A DNA stretch of 6,462 nt from Gemmatimonadales bacterium UBA4456 (GTDB taxonomy: Bacteria; Gemmatimonadota; Gemmatimonadetes; Longimicrobiales; Gaopeijiaceae), in the NCBI GenBank assembly GCA_002390225.1, contig DGOW01000001.1, positions 1-6,462 of the forward strand. The letters are read 5' to 3'. Below the pieces are notes generated by a model. It did not search any database, was not told the DNA's origin, and was given only the letters and a program-made list of their open reading frames with translations. The stretch's first letter is position 1. Each line of letters opens with the position of its first letter. Below, in pieces: positions 1 through 5,929 of the stretch. A program made the translations under genes and the position numbers.

Positions 1-2
1 AG

Positions 3-200
3 TTCTTGAACGGTGAGATCTTCTACACACTGCCCGAGGCGGTCGTCCTCGTCGAGCAGTGGAGACGGCTGTACAATACCGTCAGACCCCACAGCGCCTG
101 CGGCGGCCGGCCCCCGGCTCCGGAGGCGATCAAGCCATCGCCATGGTTCCTCCGGATGCCCAAACTCCAGGGACCCCCGATGGCTGCAGGTCTAACATAG
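3..200 (+). CDS. IS3-family transposase (OrfB), C-terminal fragment, 5' end outside window
   Basis: This is the end of an integrase-core (DDE) transposase of the IS3 OrfB type, which cuts and joins the ends of its insertion sequence. The frame is open from base 3 (F-L-N-G-E-I-F-Y) to TAG at 198-200, so about 65 residues are visible. The recognisable part is the conserved C-terminal block LNGEIFYTLPEA followed by VEQWRRLYNTVRPHSA and the RPPAPEA motif. The Glu of the LNGEIF segment lies shortly after the catalytic Glu in this family; the catalytic DDE residues themselves are upstream of the window. HSACGGRPP replaces the usual HSALGYRPP, which may be normal variation or early decay. It is followed within about 30 bp by a probable IS terminal repeat. 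The family call is from motif recognition; the exact IS cannot be named, and whether the full element is intact is unknown. Confidence 0.88.
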   Translation, partial: FLNGEIFYTLPEAVVLVEQWRRLYNTVRPHSACGGRPPAPEAIKPSPWFLRMPKLQGPPMAAGLT

Positions 201-204
201 GGAG

Positions 205-229
205 TGGTATCGCAGTGGGGGGCACGTCA
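205..229 (+). repeat. Probable right terminal inverted repeat of the IS3-type element
   Basis: The stretch ending GGGGGGCACGTCA at 217-229 lies just after the transposase stop. It resembles IS3-family right ends, which often finish in GGGGGCAGGTCA-like sequence and carry a TGGTA/TGGAC segment slightly inward (TGGTAT at 205-210 here). The left end is not in the window, so neither the pairing repeat nor the 3-4 bp target duplication can be checked. The outer boundary could be off by a few bases. Confidence 0.5.
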
Positions 230-257
230 ACACACCCCAGGGCAACTCGGAGGGATC

Positions 258-905
258 ATGACGGCAAGAGATGAACTCGAAAGGTTTGTTCGCGAAGCTC
301 TGAATGGAGGGGCGTCGCGTGAGGAAGTGTCTGCGGCGCTCAGAGGCGCCGGGTGGGCAGAGGCACAGGTGATGGTGGCGCTCGCCGGCTTCGCTGAGGT
401 CGACTTCCCGATCGCAGTTCCCCGACCCCGGCCGTCTGTTTCCGCTCGTGAGGCCTTTGAGTATGTCGTTCTCTTCGGGACTCTATACTTTGCCGCGTTC
501 AACTTGGGCCTGTTGCTCTTTCAGTTCATCGACTTGGCCTTCCCGGATCCCCTGTGGTCAGCTGGACGCTTCCTCGCGGTGACTCAAGCCATTCGCTGGG
601 CCATCTCTGTCCTGGTCGTGGCGACACCGGTGTTCCTGTTCATGGCGTGGTCGAACGGCCGGAGCATCGACCGGGAGCCGATCAAGCGCGCTTCTCCGGT
701 CCGGCGATGGCTCACCTACCTGACGCTCGCGATCGCAGCTTCAGTCCTCATCGGTGACTGCACCGCTCTGGTCTACAGCCTGTTGGGTGGGGAAATGACC
801 ATTCGCTTCCTTTTGAAAGCGACAACCATCGGCCTGATCGCGGGAACTGTCTTCACGTACTATCTGACTGATCTCCGGAGAAGCGAGGAGGAGCTTGGCA
901 TATGA
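258..905 (+). CDS. DUF5671-type four-helix membrane protein
   Basis: The 215-residue product has two parts. Residues 1-45 form a small helical module with the pattern L...GASREEV..ALRGAGWAEAQV, resembling the short UBA-like helical repeat seen at the start of many DUF5671 proteins. Residues 62-205 carry four predicted membrane helices, at about 66-93, 111-131, 150-175 and 183-204. They contain the family's conserved phrases AREAFEYV, LLFQFIDLAFPDP, KRASPVRRWLTYLTL and LLGGEMTIRFLLK. The protein should sit in the inner membrane; no biochemical function is known to me for the family. ATG 258 is chosen over the in-frame GTG 204 because GGAGG lies at 249-253 and the sequence before 258 is IS-end DNA. 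Its stop overlaps the next start in ATGA (902-905), implying translational coupling. Any native promoter upstream of 229 was probably replaced by the inserted IS. Confidence 0.87.
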   Translation: MTARDELERFVREALNGGASREEVSAALRGAGWAEAQVMVALAGFAEVDFPIAVPRPRPSVSAREAFEYVVLFGTLYFAAFNLGLLLFQFIDLAFPDPLWSAGRFLAVTQAIRWAISVLVVATPVFLFMAWSNGRSIDREPIKRASPVRRWLTYLTLAIAASVLIGDCTALVYSLLGGEMTIRFLLKATTIGLIAGTVFTYYLTDLRRSEEELGI

Positions 906-1324
906 AGTGTTCGCTCGGAACGTCGATCCTGGTGGTTGCCACGGCAGTCGCGGCCGTGTCGGTGGTTGTGGGGATCCTTATCATCGGTTCGCCGAGCGAA
1001 GGCCGACTCAACGCGCTTGATTCCGGACGCGTCGCAGACCTGCAAGGTATCATGGGCGCGACCGATCTATTTTGGTCTCGAAACGAGCGGCTCCCCCGCG
1101 ACCTTGCTGAGCTGGCTGCAGACCCCCGCACAACGTTGAACACCGTCGACCCGGGAGCGTCGGAGCCATACTCCTACCGAATCGTGGACGTCGATACCTA
1201 CGAACTGTGCGCGATATTCGACCGCGACTCGGCCACGCTACCTGGTAGACCCTTAGCGGACTTTTGGCGTCACGGATCAGGGCTGCATTGCTTCGAACTC
1301 GAGGTGGACAAGGCGGTTCGTTGA
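902..1324 (+). CDS. Small membrane-anchored protein paired with DUF5671
   Basis: The 140-residue product has one hydrophobic N-terminal helix (about residues 8-29) and a hydrophilic domain of about 110 residues, probably outside the cytoplasmic membrane. The soluble part contains RVADLQGI, a LFWSRNERLPRDLAEL segment and SYRIVDVDTYELCAIFD. This order (helix, LP-x-x-L-x-E-L, then a strand-rich Y/E segment) recalls the pilin-like fold of type II secretion minor proteins, but this is a pattern resemblance only. Two cysteines, C103 and C130, could form a disulfide. ATG 902 overlaps the TGA of the upstream DUF5671 gene and has a strong GAGGAGGAG Shine-Dalgarno at 885-893, 8 nt away. I recall similar small proteins encoded next to DUF5671 genes in other bacteria, so the two may form one membrane complex. 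Function unknown. Confidence 0.82.
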   Translation: MKCSLGTSILVVATAVAAVSVVVGILIIGSPSEGRLNALDSGRVADLQGIMGATDLFWSRNERLPRDLAELAADPRTTLNTVDPGASEPYSYRIVDVDTYELCAIFDRDSATLPGRPLADFWRHGSGLHCFELEVDKAVR

Positions 1325-1472
1325 GTCGAGGCCTCTCCGGGTCGGCTTTGTGACACGTGATTGCTGCGGAGGCCGACGAGGGCAGGAGTGACTCGATTCG
1401 TGTGGCTATGTGATGCCTCTCTAGTCGTCAGCGGACCGTCGTGGGTGGCGCGAGTCCTGTTGAGGTCGGCTG

Positions 1473-1520
1473 CCTGCACACAGGACTACAACTAGTGAGT
1501 TGTTCAGGCCGATTCGGCCT
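1473..1520. repeat. Three consecutive short inverted repeats
   Basis: Three perfect inverted repeats follow one another within 48 bp. CCTG/CAGG occupies 1473-1476 and 1481-1484 with a CACA loop. ACAACT/AGTTGT occupies 1488-1493 and 1498-1503 with an AGTG loop. AGGCCGA/TCGGCCT occupies 1506-1512 and 1514-1520 around a single T. The last one ends 13 bp before the -35 box of the predicted promoter. They could be operator sites or RNA hairpins at the end of the upstream transcript. The first is short enough to be chance; the other two are more notable. Confidence 0.4.
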
Positions 1521-1533
1521 TCGGCATGGCGTC

Positions 1534-1563
1534 TTGGCACGAGCCGTCTGCGTGCGGTAGACT
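1534..1563 (+). promoter_or_regulatory. Candidate sigma70-type promoter
   Basis: TTGGCA at 1534-1539 and TAGACT at 1558-1563 are separated by 18 bp. This is a close match to the -35/-10 consensus and the best I see in the window. Transcription would start near 1570, giving a leader of about 260 nt before the GTG at 1833. The long leader is odd for a simple mRNA and may contain decayed or regulatory sequence. Activity in this host is inferred from the consensus only. Confidence 0.45.
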
Positions 1564-1602
1564 CTTGCCTCGTATTCTGAGACCGTGTGCTATTCGTAGA
1601 GA

Positions 1603-1612
1603 GTTCGCGAAC
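1603..1612. repeat. 10-bp palindrome GTTCGCGAAC
   Basis: A perfect 10-bp palindrome lies about 35 bp downstream of the expected transcription start of the 1534-1563 promoter, where a repressor could act. It is followed by GTTC at 1613-1616. I do not recognise a specific regulator for it. Confidence 0.25.
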
Positions 1613-1648
1613 GTTCCGCGCTGCAGAAGCAGGAAAAAGAGACGATGA

Positions 1649-1771
1649 ACTGGCCCGCACCTGCTCGACCGCTGCCTGATTCATGCAGCGTCCATGCGCG
1701 GTCTGGCGTTACTGGACCAGGTCGTGGCCTCGTGTGTGGAACTGCGGGCCGCCGCAGTCGGGCTCCTGTGA
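1649..1771 (+). other. Possible decayed or frame-shifted ORF remnant
   Basis: In the register of base 1649, bases to the TGA at 1769-1771 encode a leucine/alanine-rich helical peptide that includes LLDRCLIHAASM and LLDQVVASCVELRAAAV. The peptide reads like protein, but it has no supported start beyond an internal ATG at 1694. The next register (base 1770 onward in the frame of the downstream gene) continues with similar helical composition (ARAEVIPDAVVRVEAL) up to the GTG at 1833. This could be one older coding region split by an indel, or chance in GC-rich DNA. No family is recognised. Confidence 0.2.
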
Positions 1772-1832
1772 AGCCCGCGCCCGTGCCGAGGTCATTCCTG
1801 ATGCTGTCGTTCGGGTCGAGGCCCTAAGAGAA

Positions 1833-3347
1833 GTGAATGGGTCTCGGTTGAACCGCCTCCGCGGTGACCTCGCGCAGTCGATCGAGCAGCGTTCGCGGCT
1901 GTTGATGACGCTCCTCTTCATGAGCGTGTTCGCGATGGCGGCTCTCGCGGTCGTGGACTACGGATTCCTGCCGCCAGACGATGCGCTGCGGCACGCGGCC
2001 ACTGCGACGTCGGAAGGGACGTACGCCGATGTCCTCGTCTTCGATCCGTCGATCCCGGTGACCGATTCCACGCCGGGGTGGCACCGCTTTCTCGCTGGCG
2101 TCCACCATCAACTCGGGTTGGACAAGTTCGGCCTGGTGAGCTTCAGTATCTTCTTCCTGTTCATGGTCGTGTCGTGCAGTGGGCTGTTTCTGTTTCAGCG
2201 CCCCGAGGCGTGGGGGATGGTCGTTGCGTTGTCGCTTGCGCTGCAGTCCGCGAGCCCGACCGGCCGCTGGCTCCTGGGTCGGCCATTTCTCCTCGTCTGC
2301 GCAGCGACCGCGATTTTCTGTTTGCTTTGGGACCGTCTTCGTGAGGACGAAACGAGGTGGCACGCGGCTGCCGCGTGCATGCTTGTCTCCGCTGTGACGG
2401 TGTGGCTGCACAGCACGTGGTTCCTCTTGCTCGCTGTCCCCGCCGTGTCGGTGTTTTCTGGAGATCGTCGCGCGACCATGACGCTTGGAGGAGCGATCCT
2501 CACGGGAGCAGTGTTGGGTGCAGCACTCACGCTCGATCCTGTCCGCCATCTCTCTTACCCGATCGTACACACCTTCCAGACGATGAACGCGGTACCCGTG
2601 CATTTTCGGGTCAGCGAACTGCAGGGGGGAGGGGGGTTCGTGTCCTGGCTCCTAGCCTTCGGGCTCTTCATCGTGGCCCGAAGCAGCTACCCGGAGCTTC
2701 AGAAGGTCCCTTTGTCGCATCCAGCCTTCCTCTTGTTCGCCGTTGCGTGGGTGTTGTCCTTCAAGGCGGTCCGCTTCATGACCGATTTGGGCTTTCCTGC
2801 GCTCATGGCTGGCCTGGCGCTCCTGACTCGAGACACGTTGGACTCTTGGCTTCCGCGGGCCGGTTTACGCCGGTGGGTCGTGGCCGGGGGACTCGCTGCG
2901 GCTGCCCTGTGGAGCACGAGCGCGAACACGGGTCGCAGGTGGGAATCAAACCAGCTGCAATCCGTCGTCTGGTTCCAGGAAAATCCGGAGGAAGCCAGCG
3001 AGTGGTTGCCCGGACCCGGTGGTGTGCTGTACTCACCTGAGATGGCGACCTTCTTCAATCTCTATTTCACGTACCCGGACGCGAACTGGAAGTACATTCT
3101 CGGTCTCGAGCAGGCCATCATGCCGAAGGATGATCTCCGCATTCTTCATGACATCTGGGACGAGGGTCGCCTGGAGGCGTATGCGCCCTGGGTTGAAAAA
3201 CTGCGGCCGGAGGATCGGATCTTCATACGGGCAGTGGACATCGATATTCCGGCGGAGTGGGGAGAGGTAGAGACGTTTCAGGTCCCACGCTCGTTTCTCA
3301 TCGTGCGCCGCTCACAGCCCGAGTCGTCTGAATCGTCCAGACCGTAA
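1833..3347 (+). CDS. Polytopic membrane protein, probable GT-C-type glycosyltransferase-like
   Basis: The 504-residue product (GTG start) has a short basic N-terminus and then about ten hydrophobic helices between residues 22 and 363. A soluble C-terminal domain of about 140 residues follows, containing GGVLYSPEMATFFNLYF and ending FLIVRRSQPESS. After the first helix comes PPDDALRHAA (D49, D50), the place where GT-C enzymes carry their acidic catalytic or metal motif. WLHSTWFLLLAVPA and GRPFLL are also typical of this architecture. Such enzymes transfer sugars from lipid-phosphate donors at the outer face of the membrane; substrate unknown. The GTG at 1833 follows a purine-rich AAGAGAA but has no strong Shine-Dalgarno. 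ATG 1905 and ATG 1920 are alternatives that would still keep helix 1, and ATG 1683 would add 50 residues of low plausibility. TAA at 3345-3347. A plain membrane protein of unknown function is possible. Confidence 0.72.
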   Translation: MNGSRLNRLRGDLAQSIEQRSRLLMTLLFMSVFAMAALAVVDYGFLPPDDALRHAATATSEGTYADVLVFDPSIPVTDSTPGWHRFLAGVHHQLGLDKFGLVSFSIFFLFMVVSCSGLFLFQRPEAWGMVVALSLALQSASPTGRWLLGRPFLLVCAATAIFCLLWDRLREDETRWHAAAACMLVSAVTVWLHSTWFLLLAVPAVSVFSGDRRATMTLGGAILTGAVLGAALTLDPVRHLSYPIVHTFQTMNAVPVHFRVSELQGGGGFVSWLLAFGLFIVARSSYPELQKVPLSHPAFLLFAVAWVLSFKAVRFMTDLGFPALMAGLALLTRDTLDSWLPRAGLRRWVVAGGLAAAALWSTSANTGRRWESNQLQSVVWFQENPEEASEWLPGPGGVLYSPEMATFFNLYFTYPDANWKYILGLEQAIMPKDDLRILHDIWDEGRLEAYAPWVEKLRPEDRIFIRAVDIDIPAEWGEVETFQVPRSFLIVRRSQPESSESSRP

Positions 3348-3348
3348 A

Positions 3349-3714
3349 GTGTGGTACTCGGGTGACAGTGAGGCCTTGGCAGCCTGGTATCGAGATCACC
3401 TGGGCTTGCCGCTGGTGGATTTTGGTGGAGCGATTCTGAAGTGGTCGGGCGAGACGGTGGAGGACCAGCGGCTGACTGCCTGGCATGTCGCGTCGAAGGA
3501 CAGTGAATGGTTCAGTCCGAGTCTGTCGCCTTTCATGATCAACTACCGGGTCGACGATCTCGATCAACTGTTGGAGCAGTTACGCGCTGCAGACGTGACC
3601 GTAGTCCAGGGACCAGAACATCACGAGAACGGCAAGTTTGTGTAGATCATGGATCCCGACGGGAACAAGATCGAGCTCTGGGAACCGATGCTTTGGGACA
3701 AGAAGAACAAGGAA
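3349..3714 (+). pseudogene. VOC/glyoxalase-bleomycin-resistance family protein, broken by an amber codon
   Basis: The frame encodes a vicinal-oxygen-chelate domain: SEALAAWYRDHLGLPL, a middle GAILKWSGE segment, FMINYRVDDLDQLLEQLRAADV, then GPEHHENGKFV. At that point TAG occurs (3643-3645). In the same frame the family's C-terminus follows intact: IMDPDGNKIELWEPMLWDKKNK. Relatives usually read G-x-F/W-x-W-IMDPEGN here, so the TAG most simply derives from TGG (Trp) by one G-to-A change. The loss removes the Glu of IELWEP, a usual metal ligand in this superfamily. The 5' end is also faulty. The only start is GTG 3349, inside what should be the first strand and with no Shine-Dalgarno; about 8-10 expected residues are missing, and the upstream frame stays open to 3271 without a start. 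The 3' limit is where the family match fades. Sequencing error cannot be excluded. Confidence 0.82.
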
Positions 3715-3728
3715 TCATCAGGGCTCCA

Positions 3729-3760
3729 CCGGACCCGCACGGTCCGGCGCGGTGTGTTTC
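3729..3760 (+). terminator. GC-rich hairpin, possible weak terminator
   Basis: CCGGACC (3729-3735) and GGTCCGG (3741-3747) form a perfect 7-bp stem with a CGCAC loop. A weakly T-containing stretch follows (GTGTGTTTC to 3760). The position, between the VOC pseudogene and the Smr gene, suits a terminator, but there is no true U-run, so it may act poorly or have another role. Confidence 0.35.
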
Positions 3761-3800
3761 GATCCATTGACCACCCGGGCAACCCAGCAAGAGGTCCGAA

Positions 3801-4157
3801 TTGGCGAAGAGAAAAAATAAGATGAGCCAGCCCTCCGTCCCGTCCGGGACTGAGGCCGATGCGCCACTCCTTTCGGGCATCGCATTGCTGTTGAGCGAGT
3901 ACCCGGTCGACAAGCTCGACCTCCACGGCTTGACCGCAGATCAGGCCGAACGACGTGTCATCGCATTCATGGAACGGCAAATCGTGACCGCGAGCGGCCG
4001 GGTGATCCACATCATCACCGGTAAGGGCACGGGCTCTGTGGGTGCTCCGGTTCTACCGGGCCTGGTTCGTGATCTTCTTGATTACGACCTGTCAAATCTT
4101 GTACGTGAGCGAGCAGGACTGCCGGGTGGTGGCGGGGTGGCGGTGAGGTTGCGCTGA
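3801..4157 (+). CDS. Small stand-alone Smr-domain protein
   Basis: The 118-residue product is almost entirely one Smr (small MutS-related) domain. LDLHG is at residues 39-43 in LDLHGLTADQAERRV, and the second signature HIITGKGTGS is at 70-79, followed by GAPVLPGLVRDLL and a final VAVRLR strand. Smr domains bind nucleic acid; some are nucleases acting on RNA or branched DNA, with roles in ribosome rescue or recombination, so the substrate here is uncertain. The N-terminus AKRKNK is basic, as is common in these short versions. TTG 3801 is preferred because AAGAGGT lies at 3789-3795 at good spacing. ATG 3822 would remove the basic tail and has only a poor ribosome site. It follows a possible terminator and probably starts its own transcript, though no clear promoter is visible. 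Confidence 0.86.
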   Translation: MAKRKNKMSQPSVPSGTEADAPLLSGIALLLSEYPVDKLDLHGLTADQAERRVIAFMERQIVTASGRVIHIITGKGTGSVGAPVLPGLVRDLLDYDLSNLVRERAGLPGGGGVAVRLR

Positions 4158-4244
4158 GGATGGTCGCTCGGATTTGGCGCCACTCCGCAACTCCCGGGGT
4201 GGACCGACACAGGGTTCAGCGCACGGATCACGCCGAGCGCATGG

Positions 4245-4264
4245 CCCCAGAGTCGCATCTGGGG
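4245..4264 (+). promoter_or_regulatory. Hairpin covering the Shine-Dalgarno of the histidine phosphatase gene
   Basis: CCCCAGA (4245-4251) and TCTGGGG (4258-4264) form a perfect 7-bp stem with a 6-nt loop. The right arm contains the GGGG of the only plausible ribosome binding sequence (GGGGA, 4261-4265), 7 nt before ATG 4273. If it folds in the mRNA it should restrict initiation, as RNA thermometers or coupled-translation hairpins do. There is no T-run, so it is not a terminator. Confidence 0.4.
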
Positions 4265-4272
4265 ATGACCTG

Positions 4273-4878
4273 ATGGCACGCGAGTTGTTCGTACTTCGAC
4301 ATGGCCGGAGCCTGGCGAACGAGCGAGGACTGATCGCGAGTTCGATGGCGAGCGCCGGACAGGATTTCGGACTTACGGCCGAGGGGCACCTGCAGGTCCG
4401 TGCGAATCTTGAGGAGGCTCGAGGTCTGGTGAGTGGGCCGGTCTCGATCTGTGCGTCTCCCCTGCTGCGAGCACGGGAAACCGCCGAGATTACCGCCGAT
4501 ATTTTCGGAACCAGAGTTGATGTCGATGATCGTCTGATCGAGCGGGGGTTCGGTGATCTCGAGATGGACTCGGATGAGCGCTACGAGGCGGTATGGGCGC
4601 TCGACCGACAGGATCCGACCCATCGCACGTGGAGGGTCGAGAGCGTAGCCGACGTTCTCGAGCGGCTACTCGGCCTCGTGAATGAGCTCCAGGCCGATCC
4701 ATCCGCGGGAGCGGTGATCCTCGTTACGCACGGTGACGTAGCGTCGATCCTCATCTGCGCGTCATCCGAAGCACCACTGACTCAGCATCGTGAGGTCGGT
4801 GGCCTGGAAACCGGACAACTCCGAGCGCTCGAGTGGCCACCGCTAGCTGAGCCACCCATCTTCGGCAGCGATTCCTGA
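4273..4878 (+). CDS. Histidine phosphatase (phosphoglycerate mutase-like) family protein
   Basis: The 201-residue cytoplasmic protein carries the full histidine-phosphatase signature. LRHGRS gives the phospho-accepting H10 with R9. The second arginine is R66 in ASPLLRARETAEI, the acidic residue is E90 in ERGFGDLE, and the second histidine is H153 in LVTHGD. The enzyme transfers phosphate from a substrate to H10 and hydrolyses it. Members act on sugar phosphates, phosphoglycerate, nucleosides, protein SixA-type phosphohistidine and others, and the motif does not choose among them. Length is typical. ATG 4273 is chosen because MARELFVLRHG puts the RHG motif at the usual position; upstream in-frame sequence to 4174 has no family match. 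A hairpin overlaps its ribosome site. The next gene starts 24 bp after the stop, so cotranscription is likely. Confidence 0.88.
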   Translation: MARELFVLRHGRSLANERGLIASSMASAGQDFGLTAEGHLQVRANLEEARGLVSGPVSICASPLLRARETAEITADIFGTRVDVDDRLIERGFGDLEMDSDERYEAVWALDRQDPTHRTWRVESVADVLERLLGLVNELQADPSAGAVILVTHGDVASILICASSEAPLTQHREVGGLETGQLRALEWPPLAEPPIFGSDS

Positions 4879-4902
4879 CCGATCCTCAGACAGCAGGTCC
4901 CC

Positions 4903-5925
4903 ATGCCTGAATCAAAGAAGGCGCATGCGGCTCGAGGGCTGCCAGCGTGCGCCCTGCTCGTCGTGGCCAGCCTGATCCAGGGGGCGTGTTCATTCGGATC
5001 CGAGACCCGAGGTGCCGACGCTCCGGACTCGACCGGAGAGGGGACACCGGTCCCGATCCTCATCGCTCACCGTGGCGCATCGGCCTACGCGCCCGAGCAT
5101 ACGATCGCGTCGTACGAGTTGGGCATCGAACAGGGCGCGGACTATATCGAACCTGATCTCCAGATCACGAGCGATGGCGTGCTCATTGCGCTCCATGACC
5201 TGACGCTCGAACGCACTACCAACGTCGAGGAGGTCTTCCCTGATCGTTTCCGGGAGGTAGAAGCCCGGGGCGTAGTCACAAGGGTCTGGCCCGCCAACGA
5301 CTTCACGCTGGACGAGATCCGGACACTCGACGCGGGGAGCTGGTTTGATCCGTCGTTCGCGGGCGCAGTCATTCCGACCCTCCACGAGGTCGCGGAGCTC
5401 GCTCGCGGCCGTGCCGGTCTCTTTATCGAGACCAAGGCGCCCGAGGTCTATGGTAACCTTGGTCACGACATGGAGGCGCAGCTCCTCAGCGCACTGGCTG
5501 AGCTGGGTCTGGGTGATCCGGGCCAGGATCAAGCGACCCCGATCATCATTCAGTCGTTCAGCGCTGCCAGCCTCGAACTTCTCCGATACGAACATGGCAC
5601 GCTCCTCCCATTGACGCTCCTGATCAGCGGCCAGGAGGCGGCGGCCGAATGGCTGTCGCCTGACGGGTTGGCTCGCGCTGCGGAGTTCGTGACGGGCGTC
5701 GGGCCCGCCAAGAATCTGCTCATGGCCGATCCTGCGGTCGTCGACCGCGCTCATGAAGTCGGTCTCACCGTCGTGCCGTGGACCTTCCGTGCGCGCAATC
5801 CGGGCGACGACTTCACGACAGTCCAGGTGGAGATGGTTCATTTTCTGGAGAAGATCGGCGTCGACGGGATCTTCACGGACAACCCGGACCTCTTCCCGCG
5901 GGCGCCGGCTGGAGGCGGTTCATGA
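4903..5925 (+). CDS. Glycerophosphodiester phosphodiesterase, exported, lipoprotein-like (GlpQ type)
   Basis: The 340-residue protein hydrolyses glycerophosphodiesters to glycerol-3-phosphate and an alcohol. A signal peptide covers residues 1-28, ending LIQGAC with C29. The Gln at -3 is atypical for a lipobox, so the protein is either a lipoprotein or periplasmic. The GDPD barrel starts at about residue 51. LIAHRGAS gives H56 and R57, and PEHT replaces the usual PENT. YIEPDLQ gives the metal ligands E83 and D85, ALHD gives H98, FIETK gives E176 and K178, and FTDNPDL gives the C-terminal motif. All catalytic positions known from E. coli GlpQ appear present. Ribosome site is weak (AGCAGGT at 4892-4898). 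The PhnD-type gene follows after 4 bp, suggesting a joint role in acquiring phosphorus from phospholipid headgroups. No clear Pho box is seen upstream. Confidence 0.92.
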   Translation: MPESKKAHAARGLPACALLVVASLIQGACSFGSETRGADAPDSTGEGTPVPILIAHRGASAYAPEHTIASYELGIEQGADYIEPDLQITSDGVLIALHDLTLERTTNVEEVFPDRFREVEARGVVTRVWPANDFTLDEIRTLDAGSWFDPSFAGAVIPTLHEVAELARGRAGLFIETKAPEVYGNLGHDMEAQLLSALAELGLGDPGQDQATPIIIQSFSAASLELLRYEHGTLLPLTLLISGQEAAAEWLSPDGLARAAEFVTGVGPAKNLLMADPAVVDRAHEVGLTVVPWTFRARNPGDDFTTVQVEMVHFLEKIGVDGIFTDNPDLFPRAPAGGGS

Positions 5926-5929
5926 ATCC

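Larger units (their letters stand above)
1325..1832. other. 508-bp intergenic region with repeats, a promoter candidate and a decayed ORF candidate
   Basis: No frame here has a convincing start plus coding character. The first part has no clear rho-independent terminator for the upstream operon: GTCGGC (1341-1346) can pair with GCCGAC (1372-1377) across a 25-nt loop, but there is no T-run. The middle holds three consecutive inverted repeats (1473-1520), a sigma70-like promoter (1534-1563) and a 10-bp palindrome (1603-1612). The last 180 bp hold short frames that look partly protein-like in two different registers. No tRNA or rRNA is seen. Confidence 0.6.

Noticed and set aside
1341..1377. Terminator of the DUF5671 operon
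   Set aside because: A 6-bp stem around a 25-nt loop with no T-run afterwards is too weak.
1461..1540. tRNA-like cloverleaf from the three hairpins
   Set aside because: No acceptor stem pairing, no GTTCRA T-loop sequence in the right place, and arms of wrong lengths.
1603..1616. LexA-type box (GTTC repeats around the palindrome)
   Set aside because: The two GTTC copies are 6 bp apart, not the 7 of the alphaproteobacterial box, and the Gram-positive type spacing is also wrong; no SOS gene follows.
1683..1832. N-terminal 50-residue extension of the GT-C-like protein from ATG 1683
   Set aside because: Cys/Trp/Pro/Arg-rich composition unlike the rest of the protein, no Shine-Dalgarno before 1683, and another frame looks more protein-like across 1649-1771.
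1824..2603. 259-codon antisense open frame
   Set aside because: Opposite the membrane-protein gene; its product is a low-complexity R/H/E/Q-rich sequence with no membrane or domain logic, typical of the complement of GC-rich hydrophobic coding DNA.
3643..3645. Programmed readthrough or pyrrolysine at the amber codon of the VOC gene
   Set aside because: TAG also appears as the normal stop of the transposase fragment, no readthrough or Pyl signal is visible, the start is also defective, and a single change from the expected TGG explains it.
4990..5841. 283-codon antisense open frame
   Set aside because: Lies fully opposite the glycerophosphodiesterase, which has all its catalytic motifs; the antisense product has no recognisable domain.
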